From the NCBI GenBank assembly GCA_026874595.1, contig CM049309.1, positions 1,836,076-1,900,075 on the forward strand: DNA of 64,000 nucleotides, in the 5' to 3' direction. The notes below the pieces were generated by a model, which was not told where the DNA came from, did no database searches, and saw only the letters and a program-made list of their open reading frames with translations. This stretch comes from Sipunculus nudus (taxonomy: Eukaryota > Annelida > Sipuncula > Golfingiida > Sipunculidae). Both the position numbers and the translations under genes were made by a program. Below, piece by piece: positions 1 to 10,930 of the stretch (positions within the stretch are counted from its first letter, which is position 1; each line of letters begins with the position of its first letter).

Positions 1-739
1 AAGCACCTTCAAATTAAGAAGATATATAATGTATATGTATATATAATCCCTCCAAGTGCCTTTTAGATTACATTTTGTCACTGGCTTCCATTTAATGTAG
101 GTTTCTGTGGTATTTAACAAAAATGTATACTGTTATAGTACCAAAGCAGGTCAAAGAGATTGACTTCCAGGCCACTAGGTTTATGTTCCCAGGACCTTGT
201 TCAGCAAATGTATTCTCCTTTTGACACTCCCGTCTTTGACATTTTGTATTGATACAGATGAGGTGAACATACGTCATATAAACATCCAAATAAGCGTGTT
301 TCATAATGAACAATTCAAAGTAGCTACAAGAGCAATTTCTGGGATAGTACATACCACAACATAATTGTATTTCTCATACGTTAATGCATAAATATGAATG
401 ACAGGTAAACAAGATGCAATACATAATGTTTCATATGAAGCATTAAATGAGAAAATGGAGATTTATTTCAATAAAATAAATATTCATTATATAAATATTC
501 ATTATATAAATATTCATTATATAAAACAAATCTTGATATTCAATTGTTTCATAAAGTATGTGCAACGTAAAATAAAAATAAATCACATTATCAAAATAAA
601 GAACACATGATGCCCTTGTTTCCTTTTGGTGGCACAAATTATTCTTTTAATTACATTTACATAGAAATTTTACCTTTTTAATTATTTCTAGACAATGTAC
701 GTACATGTCAAGTATAAAAAGTGAGCCATTAAAACTTAC
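1..739. other. Intron sequence following aminopeptidase exon 1
   Basis: AT-rich sequence immediately downstream, in the minus-strand sense, of the aminopeptidase exon. It begins with a canonical GTAAGT donor (minus strand, 739 to 734), so it is read here as the first intron, which runs off the left edge. No further exon of the M1 family was recognised. The only structure seen is the short 15-bp tandem repeat at 481-525. Confidence 0.6.
481..525. repeat. Three tandem copies of a 15-bp AT-rich unit
   Basis: The unit tattcattatataaa is repeated three times without a mismatch. Because 15 is a multiple of three, it creates a chance repeat of the residues NIHYI in one frame, which is not evidence of a gene. 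Confidence 0.9.
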
Positions 740-1428
740 TGTTTGACCTCCTTCCCCTGGCGGTCTGTATCGGTATAAGAACTTCTGTAAAGTCCTCTCA
801 AGTTGTTAGATATGATTCCCCGATACAAATCAAACTTGATGTAATACACCTGTTGTTCCTTCAGCTTTGATTCCATTTCAATGATATAAAACTGGCCTTC
901 CTCATCGCTGAACTGTCGTTTAATTGGCAAGGAGTCACCACCAGAAGTGGTGGAAACCTTGGCTTCTTTCACTATCTCTAATTCACTAACATGTACTACT
1001 ATGAACAAGGTAGCGTTCCTAACCGTCACTGTTATTTCAACAGATCCATTGAATACAGAATTATCCACGTCTATTATCAGATTCAGCTCATACTCGGACG
1101 GAATGATATGTTTAGGTAAACGGATTCCTTTCCAAGGTTCCTCGAAGGGACTTGGTGGAAAGAGCGGCCTTCGAGTCTTATCGTCTTCTACCTCGGGAAG
1201 AGTGTTGTTAAAACACATACCTTTTTGATAGCCAATAATACCGGCCATGGTACCAACGAACGCCACGATCAACACAACGAAAAACACGCCGATACACAAA
1301 TGCAGCCGCGTAAAACGGTAAGCTTTAGACGATTTGGTGCGGATGACCCCTGCATCTCCGTCCATATCAAAATTATTCATTGGTTTTGTCTCATCCGGTC
1401 GGTCGGCCATCGCGCCCAGCCCTGGCAT
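740..1428 (-). CDS. M1-family (aminopeptidase N/A-like) membrane aminopeptidase, first coding exon, partial
   Basis: Type II membrane zinc aminopeptidases of family M1 remove N-terminal residues from peptides at the cell surface. The exon reads about 229 residues. An acidic, positively flanked cytoplasmic tail (about 1-41) is followed by one hydrophobic segment (about 44-66, CIGVFFVVLIVAFVG), which acts as a signal-anchor. A short stalk follows, then the start of the N-terminal beta domain with PWKGIRLPKHIIPSEYEL and ending LRGLYRSSYTD, both typical of the family. NNT, NGS and NAT are possible N-glycosylation sites. The exon ends at 740 with a GTAAGT donor in phase 2; the in-frame TAA just after it is intronic. 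The first ATG at 1428 is chosen because it gives a complete tail, but Met7 and Met17 are alternatives. The GAMEN and HEXXH...E catalytic motifs are absent because they lie in later exons to the left. The paralogue (ANPEP-like or ENPEP-like) cannot be decided. Confidence 0.9.
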
Positions 1429-1760
1429 TGACCCGCTCTAGCCTGCCGTCTCTTGGCTATACTTAATGTAACCAGTGATCCAGGCAGCTAACCCGGTTCA
1501 CAATGGCATCCGCTGAAAGCCCACCTGTTTACACCGGCTGCAAGGCTGAGATAGTAAATATATGTACGGTGATGGTGGACAGGCCGGGTAGAATCGATGC
1601 TTGAGACTGGGGAGCAGCTCGCGTCCCGCTCAGCGTCACCAGCCGGACGACACCGCCGTCATCAGGTATTGTTCTTTCAGCGACTGAGATTCCACCATCC
1701 AGACTATCAGTCACTGCCAACCGCCGCCCGTGTCCCCTGCATTTCTCTGGCACATCGCCA
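1429..1760 (-). promoter_or_regulatory. Putative 5' leader / promoter region of the aminopeptidase gene
   Basis: This stretch just upstream of the first ATG is clearly richer in G+C and CpG than its surroundings, as expected for a 5' leader or promoter. Several frames are open by chance and none resembles a known protein. I see no decisive TATA box or initiator, so the transcription start is not placed. Confidence 0.3.
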
Positions 1761-2148
1761 ACAATCCATCTAAATTAGCCCTATTTTTGTGACCCTGCGG
1801 GGCTATTATTTTGGCACCCTGGCGACAATGGAGACCACGCTTGGTGACTGGGTCTCATGCAGTATGATGGGTATAGACTGGTGTCGACTGCATTCTCTTC
1901 TCATCAGCCCTTTTAATGAGGACTTGAGCTCGACAAGACAAGAGTAAATGTGAATGTTATCAGTCCAATCAGAATAATTCGCTTTTCTGCCCTCAAATAT
2001 GATACATGAAGAAAATACTATTTTGGTGAAAACACGTGTTATTGAAAGATCATATTAATGAAAAATCACCAGTTTTGTCATTTCAGGTTAAAGGTTTTAA
2101 ATAAACTGATAGTAGGTATTTTTATGTTGAAACTGTTATTATGAAACC

Positions 2149-2208
<60 letters not shown>

Positions 2209-2229
2209 AAATTTATATATATATGTATA

Positions 2230-2310
<81 letters not shown>
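2149..2310. repeat. Compound microsatellite (TA)n then (GA)n
   Basis: A long, slightly interrupted TA dinucleotide tract (about 2149-2271) passes directly into a GA dinucleotide tract (about 2273-2310). Repetitive open frames of Tyr-Ile and Arg-Glu dipeptides across it are artefacts. Confidence 0.97.
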
Positions 2311-2315
<5 letters not shown>

Positions 2316-4603
2316 TTTCATTTTGAGAGCAACGTTCCTTGTAAAGTCTGTGAATCCGAGAACCGATGTCCCAGCATCATTTGCTCTGCAACACAGTAAC
2401 CGTCCCGCAGGGTCAGAGGGCGCGACCAGTGCCGCCCAGCGGGTTGCACAGACTGCTGAATTCATTTGTAATGGTACGCTAGTCAGAAAGTGTTGGGTTT
2501 AAAAAATAGGACGCTTTTGCTGTGTACGCTCCCATCAGGGGGTCGGGTGAAATGTTGTAAAATTAAAGTCCCTCGGCAAACAAAGGGTCCCTGGTAAGTT
2601 AATAATTTTGTCAGATCGTATCGTGGATTAATTCATCTTGGTTTATTCCAATGTTTCTATAACACTATTCAGTAATTTACTTTGGAACATCACGGATTCA
2701 GACCTCAGGTTTTAATATCATTTGTGTTCCCCTTTAATAAGAAAGTCCAAGCACTATTAGAATCCTATAAAGCCTAAACCAAAATTGCCTCAGTTTAAAC
2801 CGGTAATATGCAAAATGAGTTTAAATGTGAAACGTGTGCAGGCGAAGCATCATACCATATTAAAAAAAAAATTGGATAAATTTCAGGTTAAAGTTTAAGC
2901 ACTTAATTTAATTTTATTGCATTTATCTAATTTTGAAAGGTGTTACTTTTGAACACACACTGCGTGAAGCAAATTATGTTCCAATATGAATCATTTTTTT
3001 GTGTGAAACACCAGATCATGTCTCAGATTAAATTCAAACTTTTAAGCATGAAACTTAACGACATGTTTGTCAACATGTATCAGTATGAAATACATCTTTT
3101 AGGGATATGTTTCCAATTTTGCCATTACATGGTTCAAGTCATGTTTTGATTTTCAGACATGTCCCTGTTGAACCTTGTATCAATTGTTGTCATAGGAAAA
3201 ACCTTCAATTAGCCTGCTAAAAAATGCAATCGCATTTCAGATAGTCATATTGGTATACAGATTTAAATTACTGCAATTTCGGAATTACTTAAAGGGACCT
3301 ATTCACATACCAGGCATGTTCAATATACATGCAATATAGGGGGTCCTGTTAACTAGTAAATGTTATTGTATCTCCCAATATTTCGTTCTGAAAAAGTTTG
3401 GTTGCTCCTGCACACGAACGCAAAAAAAAGCTGGCATCGCGCGCGATCAATGGTGCTAACATAAACATAACGCTCACGCGACCTGGTGGCCGTACGACAC
3501 AACTTTAGTCTGGTGTTGTCGCGCATGCTCAGGATTGAACCTCTAATCACGCAGTCTGAAATTGGTATGGTAAACAAACAAACGTGAACGTTGTTTACTC
3601 TCATATAAATCCAAAACAAAGTATAAAACAGGTGATTTGGAGATAGTATGTCCGTGTGCCGGGATGATTTTGCTGGGAAACTTTTGTATTAATCCAAAGG
3701 AACTAACAGCGAGAGAAAATACATATATTATTGGACATGATTATGTACTTTTACCTGAATGAGTGAAATGCGTTTGTCACCCTCAGTCCGTAAGAGAAAG
3801 GCTGTATCACCTGATTTACGGTTTGATTTACGGTTTGATTTACGGTTTGATTTACGGTTTGTTGATCCATGGAAATATCGGAGATAACTTGGCGATTTGT
3901 TCCATTATTTGGAGGACATCCGGTGGTGCAAAGTCTTTGGCCTTCTAAAGCAAACGTTTCTTAAGCCGAGTTTCATTGAGATCCCTCTAGCAAGCATGGT
4001 CTGGTTCCCTGTACCCATGAACGCGTGTAATTTGAACAAGATAATATAAACGGGTAATATGAATAGACCAGATAATACCAGGAATTGACAATATTAACAA
4101 TATAACAACATACATTTCTCAGCAAACTCCATCTATTTAACTCCCGAGGATTATTACCAGTAAGGATAACCATGATTCCCTCTTGGTAAGGAAAGGTTTA
4201 AGAATATAATAACGTCCATGGTCCAATTTCATGCACTGAACAGAACAACACGAGTGGCATCAAGACACAGAAAAGGTAACAGGTTTTATTCGTTTAAGCA
4301 AGAATGGCTTCTTCCTCGTGACATCATTTAGTAGTCCTTGATGGTCGACTGTTGTACTCTATGGGTGAATTCCAGGATTGCTTGAAACGAAGCCTGTGAA
4401 CACTGGAACGATTTAGAGACTACAGGCACTGTAAACTGGATGGACATTGAGTTTTTACTATTCATTCTGGACGGAAGGAAAACAATGTCGTGAGCTAAAT
4501 GGACCCAGCATAACGTTATGTGATAAAAGAGCCCAGGGTTTAGAGTGTATGCCCGTATAGGGGGTTTCGTCATATGTGTCATGAAAATCATTCTTAGTGT
4601 TAG
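2311..4603. other. Non-coding stretch, no convincing gene
   Basis: Mostly AT-rich sequence. A GC-richer patch at about 2340-2470 and another at 3420-3560 are open in some frames but show no recognisable domain. The only clear structure is the 12-bp repeat at 3813-3860. Confidence 0.5.
3813..3860. repeat. Four tandem copies of a 12-bp unit
   Basis: The unit gatttacggttt is repeated four times exactly. It gives an in-frame LIYG peptide repeat that is not considered real. Confidence 0.9.
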
Positions 4604-4806
4604 GGAGTGGGAAACGTGATCCAGAGCATTATATAGGCAGCCCAGTGTTCCACATTAAACCTCTGATAAGGAGGGGAATTAGGCGTCTTCTCTTGTACAG
4701 GTGGCGTATAACGGGGCGGTGGAGGAGATTTGATAAGTCATTCTTGCCATGGAATACTGAAGAGAACGTTTGGCATTTTTCCATTAGCGCAAATAACGTT
4801 ACATAA
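4604..4806 (+). CDS. Candidate exon, unrecognised, running to a stop
   Basis: After a possible acceptor (ttcttagtgttag) the frame starting with two carry-over bases is open for 66 codons to a TAA at 4804. The predicted peptide is basic in its middle and contains RDPEHYIGSP near the start. The acceptor's pyrimidine tract is only moderate, and an overlapping minus-strand frame is also open. No family is recognised. It could be a 3'-terminal coding exon of the same unknown gene as the islands to the right, or chance. Confidence 0.2.
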
Positions 4807-4930
4807 AAATCATAAACTAAATCTGACAAACCAGCTCCTTATTCTGATCAAATGTGTAGGGAGGCTTGCTTAGTCTTTACACCTCACACTTTCGTACATC
4901 TGCAAACCAGAAATAATTTAATTTCACTAG

Positions 4931-5042
4931 CTGTCGGAAAGGAGTTTTCCCATAACTTACCCCAAGACTGTCACTTGTATGAAGAGGAACAAATGAGCAG
5001 GGCAAGCTCATCATACTTGCCTTATCAATACATCTTATATAT
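4931..5042 (+). CDS. Candidate internal exon A of an unrecognised gene
   Basis: The interval is bounded by a good acceptor (taatttcactag) and a consensus donor (AT|gtaagt). The open frame enters in phase 1 and leaves in phase 2 and contains the residues LPQDCHLYEEEQMSR. The partial last codon AT joins the first base of the candidate exon at 5198 to make ATG, so the two exons match in phase across a 155-bp intron. The peptide is hydrophilic and resembles no family I can name. If not spliced, the same frame stops at 5044-5046. The case rests on splice sites and phase, not on homology. Confidence 0.4.
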
Positions 5043-5197
5043 GTAAGTAACATCGTGTTTCGAAGCTATGTTTTTATTTGGATAACTAGTAAAAACGCAT
5101 TCAACTATTTAATTACGGTAATTCCACAGGCGGGCCTTCCGTCAGCTTCTTACTTCTCTATTTTACATTTCCTTTGCGATCTCTGTCCAACTAATAG

Positions 5198-5332
5198 GTG
5201 TAGAGATGACCCAGGGATGTATGCTGTTCAACCTCTTTCTGTCGATCAATCGCTTATTGACGAAATAACTTCAGATGTGTTGCAGTTTGATGATCCTGCA
5301 CACTATCAGGGACATAGTGATAGCAGAACGAG
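5198..5332 (+). CDS. Candidate internal exon B of an unrecognised gene
   Basis: A pyrimidine-rich tract ends in ctaatag, and the exon then reads 45 codons to a donor AG|gtaatt (phase 2 in, phase 2 out). The frame contains DDPGMYAVQPLSV and DEITSDVLQFDDPAHY, which look like genuine coding composition (acidic, mixed, few low-complexity runs). The phase fits the donor of the exon at 4931-5042. An alternative acceptor at about 5129 (attccacag) would lengthen the exon in the same frame. Read through the donor, the frame ends in TAA at 5334. No domain is recognised. Confidence 0.4.
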
Positions 5333-5335
5333 GTA

Positions 5336-7153
5336 ATTACCGCGTGGGAACGAGATAAAAATAATTTTCGGTGTGCCCTGTACAAGCCATCGTAGAAAAA
5401 ACACTTTTATGTCTATCATTTTATAATTATTAAAGGTACATAATAAGGAGCAATATTATACCTATTCTTTGACACTATCAGTTCAGTTCTGCTTAATACA
5501 AACCTTTATACATGACACCTTTGATCGCCTTTGGGAACCCTATCCTCCGACTAGGTTATAATATATTATTAACACCCCAAATATACGGCATGAATATCTA
5601 GTCAGTTTTGCATAAGTGAGTGCAAAACCAATGCGCACAATGTTTGTGCTTTGAACCCTATAACCTTGCAATGCCCACATCCAACTGGAACTTGCTTAGT
5701 TGATATAAGATTTGGTTCAATTATTCTAATGACGGTTCATATACAAAACGGTACCCTGTATTCACCTCCATTACCTTTAGTTACATCAAGTATGTGGAGT
5801 TAATACGTTATTCATGTATATCTTTGTATCTCGGAAAGACCTTGAAGAATTATCTTTAAAATCCTGTATAAATTATCATCACCAGTTGTTTATTCAGGTA
5901 TGAGATTACACAAGCATGATCAAGTCAGCCTTCTTGCACTTGATACGGATACAAACATATGCTACAGAAACATGGACACGTGAAGCTATCGATTATCATT
6001 TCGCGGTACTTGATCAAAAGCCCTGGCTGTCACATGGACAGTGAGATACTAGAAATGGTCTCAAATCGAACGACCTTGAACAATACCTGGAAGGTGGGAT
6101 ACAAACACGCTGACAAATTGAATAATCCTCTGTGACACGAGGACAGCGGGTCCCCGGACTACGGCACGACAACTGATCGAATACTCCCAGTACGGAGTCA
6201 ACGGACAGTCCCGGTAAGGCCGCCGACAACTTAACAAGTTTTTAGTAGACACGTTGGGTCTTCTACCTTATCATACTTCTGCTAGGGGGTATTATGATTT
6301 TGCTCACGTAAGAAGGTTTTTCTGTTAGCAATTTCATTTTGAATAAATGTTGTGGACCAATAAATTAAATATTGCGGCAAATTATTAAATGGGTTCTTAA
6401 CTAATGCTATATTAGAATTTTTGTTTATCCCGACCAAGGAGTTCTTGAACGTTCTCCTTTATTAATGGATGTCTTTGTTTCTCACGGGCAGAACTGACCT
6501 GTGATGCCAACATTAAGTTGGTGAACCTAGAAACATATCTCTCTGCTTATACGTAGCACATGCAAAAGTTCAGAATACTGGTAAAATCTGGACCTGGTTA
6601 TACAAACCTTGGCGGAGGTGTGTTTGCGGTCTCTGATCGATTTCTATTCGTTTTTATTCATTATCATGTAGACATTTGCAAAATAGGTTCAATACACGAA
6701 ATTCATTCGTTAGTCAGCTTTGTCAGGGATTGTCCTATGGCAATGTTTTAACTTAAAAACCGTTCATCTTCTTTTATTATAAATCAAGTTTAATAGATCA
6801 CGCATTATCAAACAGCTAAATTTGATTTTAGAGAGAAAAAATGCATTTCTTTACAGTGTAAATTTGAGTTTTTTGTGTATTTTCTTTAAATTTGTGCATC
6901 TTATTAAATTAGCAAGAAAAACTTTGTTCAACATAATCTCGAAGTTCAGACTGTAGTACTGGTTCCCACATTTATTCCCGTCAGCTGCGCACCTTGATTC
7001 TTGGGTGGCATTTAGGTACGCCTTACGGACAAGATCATAACTGTGTTTTGATTCCACACATCACTCGACGCGAGGTGTTTATGGCATGCAACAAATGAAA
7101 CCGCTGATCCCTGCAATGACCTTTCTTTACCTCAATACATCTGTCCCGTTCAG
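5336..7153. other. Mostly non-coding, with one weak exon-like patch
   Basis: AT-rich DNA with no recognised gene. A GC-richer patch at about 6141-6212 ends in a donor-like gtaagg and is open in two plus-strand frames, but it lacks a pyrimidine-rich acceptor. I do not call it as an exon. Confidence 0.4.
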
Positions 7154-7308
7154 GCAACGGGGAAACCCCCCGTGAAGAGAAAGAATACCATATGACAGCG
7201 GTAGGACTGATAGCGGAATCAGACAAGCCGTATACAGGCGCCTCCCGTGATAGCTGTCATGAATGGCGAGGACTGGTTCCTGAGAAAACCCGGTTGCCAA
7301 GCAACTAG
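7154..7308 (+). CDS. Candidate terminal exon D, unrecognised
   Basis: A strong pyrimidine-rich acceptor (catctgtcccgttcag) precedes a phase-1 frame of 50 codons that ends at TAG 7306-7308. The peptide is hydrophilic (it starts NGETPREEKEYHM) and could be a cytoplasmic tail. A minus-strand frame overlaps it, and the G+C content alone lowers stop frequency, so chance is possible. It does not join in frame to the candidate exon at 5198-5332. Confidence 0.3.
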
Positions 7309-8329
7309 CTTCCGTATGTGCCCAATCGGCCTACATCTTAATTTTTACTCCTAAGTGATATAAATTAAGCGACTCCTTTAACAAATTGGTTCATCTATGA
7401 AGTTTGACACCTTTAGATTCATTACTAGCACTGATAGACAACTGTCACCATTTTAGCTCAGCTGACTTTTATTATTACAGATTATTCACAGTGATCAATG
7501 CTGTTGAAAAATTTGTTCCATTGGTTTCTCAAATATATGTACCCCATCTACGAACTTAAAACATGGACCGTTTTAGCTGAATCGGCCCATCGAATTACAA
7601 TGATTAGTACATATTGTGTAATATTTCAATAAAAAACACAATTATCTCAATATTTCATGATGGTATTATCAATTGATTTAGACATATTGGTATACTTTAT
7701 AAATGTATTACCAGTTTCATTCGTCGGGGCCCCATGACGTCATCCTTTGATAGCTGCAGTTTTTAGCATATATTTTATGGCTAAAACAAGCAGATTCCAA
7801 TTCTTCACATTCATACCATTGTGCATGTTACCAATAACCGTCTTCAGCTGGATGTTTAACAAAATAAACTGATTCGTAGGAGATTGATTTGAATAATTTT
7901 ATAGAATAAAATTATTGTTTATTTTGGTTTGGGTTTGGTTCATTCTAGAACATCTATGCCTTATTCCTTCTTTTCAACTTATTTGTTTTAACTGATCTGC
8001 CAATTTGTAAAAAAAGGAGTTCCAAATTTCAATGGATATTCCCACTATGTAAAAAATATAGGCCCACGTCAACTCAGTGACTGTCACACTGAATGTAATC
8101 ACCGCACAACGAGAATGCAATAGACATAATATTTACTGACGAACTATTTACTTTGGTATAGTCTTTTGCTGGAGCAAACCGTCTCCATTTTTGGTGCTCG
8201 ACCTCTTATCTAATTCTTAATCTAAGTATGTACATCTGTAGAGTTCAATTTTGGTTTGAGACTCCATTGCAGGGTGGTAGCACTAGCTTCCTATCATTTT
8301 ATTTTGTATCGTGGAATTATCCAGGCCCG
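7309..8329. other. No gene seen
   Basis: AT-rich sequence. A single perfect CRE octamer (TGACGTCA) lies near 7735. No repeat structure or credible open frame is visible. Confidence 0.5.
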
Positions 8330-8578
8330 GTGACTATCGCACCTGCTCGTCCTGGCTGTGTAACTACCCCATTACTGGGTTATACTAGTAACACCGAAGA
8401 ACCCCAAGAGCGCCCTCGAGTATGAGTGATGTATACAGCCTTCCCATTAAGTCTGCAGAACGCTCACCCTTGATGGGAGGCCGATCGTGAAAAATCTCAC
8501 TGCTCCTCGGTTCAGATTTTAACTCACGACCTCCCGGCTTTGACCCTTTGATCTACCCCAGAGCTCAGAAGCCGGCGA
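8330..8578 (-). mobile_element. tRNA-derived SINE
   Basis: On the minus strand the head (about 8573 down to 8505) is tRNA-like. It contains tgagctctggggtagatc, resembling an RNA polymerase III A box, and 30-40 bases on, ggtcgtgagttaaaatctg, resembling a B box (consensus GGTTCGAATCC). A tRNA-unrelated body follows to about 8330. The B box has lost its central CG, as expected for an old methylated copy. No poly(A) or target duplication could be defined, so the 3' end is approximate. Confidence 0.55.
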
Positions 8579-8589
8579 CAAACTCAGTA

Positions 8590-9189
8590 CCTTACGAATG
8601 TCTTCTTGATTTGATGCTGTTGGATGGCTTCTATTCGCTCACAATTTTTTTTTATCATTTTTTACGGTATCAGTGTCTGGCGAATTTTTTCCTGGATCTT
8701 GTCACTTCATTCAACATGTCGTGACAAAAGCTGATCGTTTTCCCATGCATTTATTAGATCCATTTTTTAATTCATATTCATTTCGAGTTATGATGTTTCC
8801 TTCTAAATAATAACTTTTTTTTGTTATATAGCGATCGATTATAATTAATCCTCAAAAGTATTGCCAAGTAACATATATCTTTTGCAATACGTTTGTCCTT
8901 AAGGATTGTATATAAACATAAGTGCTTGTGCTGATGTGCACAACAGTTCTTTCGTCGAACAGAAATTAAATACTTGGGCTAAATGGTAGCAGTAATATAA
9001 TTGACCGGATTTATTTTATATGAACATACGGCAGTACTTCAGGTTTATGCTATTAGTGACTATTATTGAATCCGTGAGGATGGTATGCGGTAACCCCGCT
9101 CGTGTGTGTTTGTTTGTGCATGTTTTGTATGTGTTCATAATATAACTCACGCAGTCATAAAAGGAATCTCATAAATTTCATATTTTCAG
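8590..9189. other. No gene seen
   Basis: AT-rich sequence without a credible open frame. It ends in a strong pyrimidine tract and acceptor (ttcatattttcag) that leads into the candidate exon at 9190. Confidence 0.5.
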
Positions 9190-9329
9190 GGCATTTCGGA
9201 AACAGGCCAATGAAGAATCGATTAGAGTTTGGTGTGGATCCGGTACATGACCTTGATTGTGTCAAGTCATCAATGAATATTCACAAAGGCACAGTCACTT
9301 ATGTACGAATCAACCCGGGAATGTGCTGA
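9190..9329 (+). CDS. Candidate terminal exon E, unrecognised
   Basis: An excellent 3' splice site (aaatttcatattttcag) precedes a phase-1 frame of 45 codons ending in TGA at 9327-9329. The frame includes RPMKNRLEFGVDPVHDLD and TYVRINPG and has balanced composition, unlike the AT-rich flanks. Internal GT sites could shorten it. No protein family is recognised, and conservation or transcript data would be needed to confirm it. Confidence 0.35.
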
Positions 9330-9846
9330 ATAAGTAAACGCAACACGGTTTTTCGAACGAGCATCTCAGAATAGGGACCAATACATGGCGGAGGCTTGCA
9401 TACCTTAGAATACAGATTTCGAGTTGATACTGCAGGCACAAGTTTATACAAGTAGATACGGTACACCATTACTGATGCCGTCTCAGTATAATAAGTTAAC
9501 ACGAATAGTAACGGTAGAATATAATTGATACTGTTACTGTGATATTTGTTAACACTAGTAGTAACTGGTATGATACTGAGTTATATATGATATATTTATT
9601 ATACACAATGTTGTACATGAGAATTAATAGGAGACTATACTAGTAACATTAGATTAATCCTGAAACTGTAGCTATACAGTATTTTATACCGGGTGTTACA
9701 ATGAACAGCGTCTATGTATGGTTGCTCTGTAATAAAGTTTACGCCAGCAGTCCATTGCACCTCCAGCAAGCCAAGACAGATTATTTTGCTGAGACAGCAG
9801 GGAGGACCACGCGACAATGTTAAGTCGTGTCACGTGCTATAGACAG
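9330..9846. other. No gene seen
   Basis: AT-rich sequence with scattered stops in all frames. The short open frames in it overlap one another on both strands and show no family resemblance. Confidence 0.45.
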
Positions 9847-10082
9847 GCGTGTCATCGATCCGGGGGGCCCAGGGTTCCGCTCACCTTGGTAACCAGGACA
9901 ATGTCTATAAAACTGATCGGGCACAAACTCAAAATAATGTCAGCAGTGCTCGAGTCCGGATGCAAGCTGCGTGTTCTGAATGTACTGCCTGGATCAGCAG
10001 GCCAGCAGTCTCTGAAATCAGCCGTGCATGGTCTATTTGCAGAATAAACGGTGTCAACAACATGAATACTCTCAAATACTGA
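9847..10082 (+). CDS. Candidate exon G, unrecognised
   Basis: A GC-rich island with an AG acceptor (gtgctatagacag) followed by a phase-1 frame of 77 codons to TGA at 10080-10082. The predicted peptide is polar (it includes HLGNQDNVYKTDRAQTQNN). One other plus frame and a minus-strand frame are also open here, so coding strand and frame are not secure. There is no recognisable domain. Confidence 0.25.
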
Positions 10083-10183
10083 AAGAATGCGCATAAATCC
10101 TTATCATGGAATATTTCTCTTTGTCCTTAATTTGTTTACTCACAGGCATGAAAGATGTACCTTTGTAGGGGGACTGGGACGTG

Positions 10184-10208
10184 CCCCCCCCCCCCACACA
10201 CACACACA
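10184..10208. repeat. Poly(C) followed by (CA)n
   Basis: A run of C followed by alternating CA; simple low-complexity DNA. Confidence 0.9.
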
Positions 10209-10371
10209 TGTATACACTTAAGCAACGAGGGAGAAACACATAATCAAACTAGAATACGGGTAGTCGACAAGCGACTACGTGTATCCGCCTAAATCAGAGT
10301 GGAACGGGTGAAGTGAGGCATGGATTGAGTGGCAAGGGGAAATAGAGTGAAGTGCTGCATATCAGCATGGA

Positions 10372-10930
10372 TGTCTGCAGCCAAATTGTGTATGTAGGTT
10401 GCGCCACCTACCATAAAATCCAGGAATCCGTCCAAGTTGTATACATATGCAAAATTTAAGGCAGACAAGTAAAACCACTACATGTATATGAGTGATTTTT
10501 GCCCTTGGCAGACAAACAGATGGACGCTGTGCAAAAAAAGGTTGCAGGTTGCGCCACCAGTTTTGCTTATGATAAAGAGCTATGTGAGATCTATACACAT
10601 GCAAAATTTTGGCCCAATCGGTCAAACGGTTCCCGAGATATGAGCTTGGATGTCTGCAGCGTAAACGTGAATGTAGGTGGCGCCACCTGTCATAAAATCA
10701 TAAAAACTATCCAGGATGTATACGCATGCCGAATTTCAGGTGAATTAGTCAAACCACTGCAGAGATATGTGTGATTTTAACCCAAGGCAGACGAACAGAT
10801 GGACACTGTGCAAACATGGTTGCAGGTGGCGCCACCATTTTTTGTGTATGTTATAAAGCTCTCCAAGGGCTACATTTGTGCAAAAAACTTTTCCTGATCG
10901 GTCAAACGGTTCCCGAGATATGTGGGTTTA
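10372..10930. repeat. Two tandem ~279-bp units, each with two GGYKGCGCCACC palindromes
   Basis: Unit 1 (about 10372-10650) and unit 2 (10651-10930) share tgtctgcag at their starts and cggtcaaacggttcccgaga near their ends (about 10619 and 10899). Each unit is itself a diverged dimer. The palindrome ggtggcgccacc, or its one-base variant, occurs at 10397, 10547, 10676 and 10825. It is followed each time by an atgcaaaat-like word and a gtcaaac...agatatg word. It looks like a dispersed repeat amplified in tandem; no coding capacity is inferred. Confidence 0.75.

Noticed and set aside
2139-2502. Open frames on both strands over the TA/GA microsatellite
   Set aside because: The translations are dipeptide repeats of Tyr-Ile and Arg-Glu from simple sequence. 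The short non-repetitive extension to 2502 shows no domain.
5930-6040. 37-codon open frame after cag at about 5926
   Set aside because: The acceptor has no pyrimidine tract, and an open run of this length is common by chance.
9852-10094. 80-codon minus-strand frame opposite the candidate exon at 9847
   Set aside because: Shadow frame in a GC-rich island. It has no acceptor or donor support and no known domain.
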